Assembly (NCBI GenBank): GCA_002364005.1 | Contig: DEXG01000015.1 | Span: 82,652-89,297 of the forward strand | Direction: 5' to 3' | Length of the DNA stretch: 6,646 nucleotides | Source of the DNA: Phycisphaerales bacterium UBA3190 | Lineage (GTDB): Bacteria > Planctomycetota > Phycisphaerae > Phycisphaerales > UBA1924 | Part shown: one piece after another, positions 6,158-6,646 of the stretch | Numbering within the stretch: the stretch's first letter is position 1 | Layout: every line of letters starts with the position of its first letter | Position numbers and translations under genes: made by a program | Notes under the pieces: generated by a model | What the model was told of the DNA's origin: nothing | Database searches by the model: none | What the model saw: the letters and a program-made list of their open reading frames with translations, nothing else

Positions 6158-6472
6158 AGAGGATGCTTTTCTTGCGGTTTCGAGGTAGCGGGCTTTGATG
6201 GCGGCGCGTTTGGGGTCTCGGGAGGTGGCGGCTTGGTCCATGTCGGTGGCGGCGAGGTAGGCGTCGTGGGCGATGGCGCTTTGGAGGGCTCGGGTTTGGA
6301 GGGATTCGTTGGAGTCGATGAGGGGTTGGCGGGCCTGGTTGATGGCGCAGATCTCGGCGGCGGTGCGGCGGAAGGTTTCGGATTCGATGATGGCGGCCAG
6401 GTCGGTGAGGGTGAGGCCGTGCATTTTGCAGATTTGGACGGGGGTGTTGTTGGGGTCGAGGAGGTCGTCCAT
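6158..6472 (-). CDS. Small helical hypothetical protein, possible helix-turn-helix, 3' end lost into repeat
   Basis: I do not recognise this gene. From ATG at 6472 it encodes about 105 residues with strong C-ending codon bias, which argues that it is a real gene. The protein is predicted all helical. Residues 11-31 (PVQICKMHGLTLTDLAAIIES) resemble a helix-turn-helix or homeodomain-like DNA-binding segment. A second helical part follows, with RALQSAIAHDAYLAATD (61-77) and a basic end, DPKRAAIKARYLETARK (86-102). The frame has no stop there. It runs on through the repeat element and antisense across the glycosyltransferase gene to 5513, giving Pro/Ser-rich, low-information sequence. The natural C-terminus therefore seems to have been replaced or lost near 6158, and the gene may be a remnant. 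A TTG at 6505 lies in a repeat and is an unlikely start. Function is unknown; DNA binding is a guess. Confidence 0.5.
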
Positions 6473-6485
6473 GAGCTGCGCTGTG

Positions 6486-6513
6486 AGGCAATGGGAAGTA
6501 GGCAATGGGCAAT
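6486..6513 (+). repeat. Tandem heptamer array (AGGCAAT-like x4)
   Basis: Four in-phase units lie at 6486-6492 (AGGCAAT), 6493-6499 (GGGAAGT), 6500-6506 (AGGCAAT) and 6507-6513 (GGGCAAT). The array begins 13 bp upstream of the ATG of the small minus-strand gene. It has the same unit number as the array at 5919-5946. Confidence 0.85.
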
Positions 6514-6531
6514 GGGAGGAAGGGGGGTGTG

Positions 6532-6554
6532 CCTCCCCGCGCCCCGCGGGGAGG
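6532..6554. repeat. Perfect 10-bp stem-loop in repeat copy 2
   Basis: Arms 6532-6541 and 6545-6554 pair perfectly around the loop CCC. The arms are identical to those at 5965-5987. The only difference between the two hairpins is one base in the loop. Confidence 0.8.
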
Positions 6555-6618
6555 TGGGCCGCCGAAGGCGGGTCGGAGGGGTCTTTGGAGGGTTGAGGTG
6601 GGTGTGAAGGCCCCCTCC

Positions 6619-6634
6619 GTCCGCTTACGCGGAC
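6619..6634. repeat. Small stem-loop at the right edge
   Basis: GTCCGC (6619-6624) pairs with GCGGAC (6629-6634) around the loop TTAC. It takes the place that the TCCGCC/GGCGGA stem has after copy 1, so the position of a third hairpin seems kept while its sequence differs. Confidence 0.55.
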
Positions 6635-6646
6635 ACCTCCCCCGCA

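Larger units (their letters stand above)
6486..6607 (+). repeat. Dispersed hairpin element, copy 2
   Basis: The second copy of the block at 5919-6040, same orientation, offset by exactly 567 bp and gapless. It keeps the heptamers, the 10-bp stem at 6532-6554 (loop CCC instead of CCT) and the GAA-loop hairpin at 6559-6571. After 6607 the two copies diverge. Copy 2 continues with a different small stem and runs to the window edge. Confidence 0.85.

Noticed and set aside
6125..6607. Plus-strand Gly/Val-rich open frame
   Set aside because: It is the complement of the small minus-strand gene and of repeat copy 2. Its glycine-rich sequence follows from the G-rich strand.
5919..6607. Possible CRISPR array
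   Set aside because: The repeats are either 7-bp tandem units without spacers or just two 122-bp copies 567 bp apart, and no cas-like gene is present.

Overview
The window is high-GC bacterial chromosome. It carries a DUF2959 lipoprotein gene, four consecutive sulfotransferase genes, a CgeB-like glycosyltransferase gene, and a repeat-rich right end with one small, oddly ended reading frame. The GC-rich third positions, the DUF2959 lipoprotein, the accumulation of sulfotransferases and the GC-rich palindromic repeats resemble Planctomycetota, probably Phycisphaerae. That placement is a judgement from memory, not from a search.

Layout. Positions 1-22 hold three tandem 7-bp repeats that also supply the stop codon of the DUF2959 gene (14-688, minus). 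Next comes a divergent pair of clearly paralogous sulfotransferase genes, 756-1778 (minus) and 1884-3011 (plus). The second converges on and overlaps by 26 bp a third sulfotransferase gene of another subfamily, 2986-3774 (minus). That gene is divergent from a fourth sulfotransferase gene, 3872-4729 (plus). The fourth is followed after 48 bp by a GT-B-type glycosyltransferase gene, 4778-5917 (plus), probably in one transcript. From 5918 to the end there are two nearly identical copies of a roughly 122-bp hairpin-bearing element, 567 bp apart. Between them lies a minus-strand gene for a small helical protein (conserved part 6158-6472) whose frame runs without a stop into the neighbouring repeat.

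How it may work together. All four sulfotransferases keep the nucleotide-binding P-loop and the Arg/Ser 3'-phosphate site, so all look like active PAPS-dependent enzymes. Together with the glycosyltransferase they suggest building and multi-position sulfation of a surface or exported glycan. No acceptor can be read from the sequence, and no PAPS-synthesis, export or polymerase gene lies in the window.

At larger scale the plus strand is C-rich from the left end to about 4.83 kb whichever way the genes point. It turns G-rich inside the glycosyltransferase gene and stays so to the end. The repeat pair, the heptamer arrays and this skew flip are the least ordinary features of the window.
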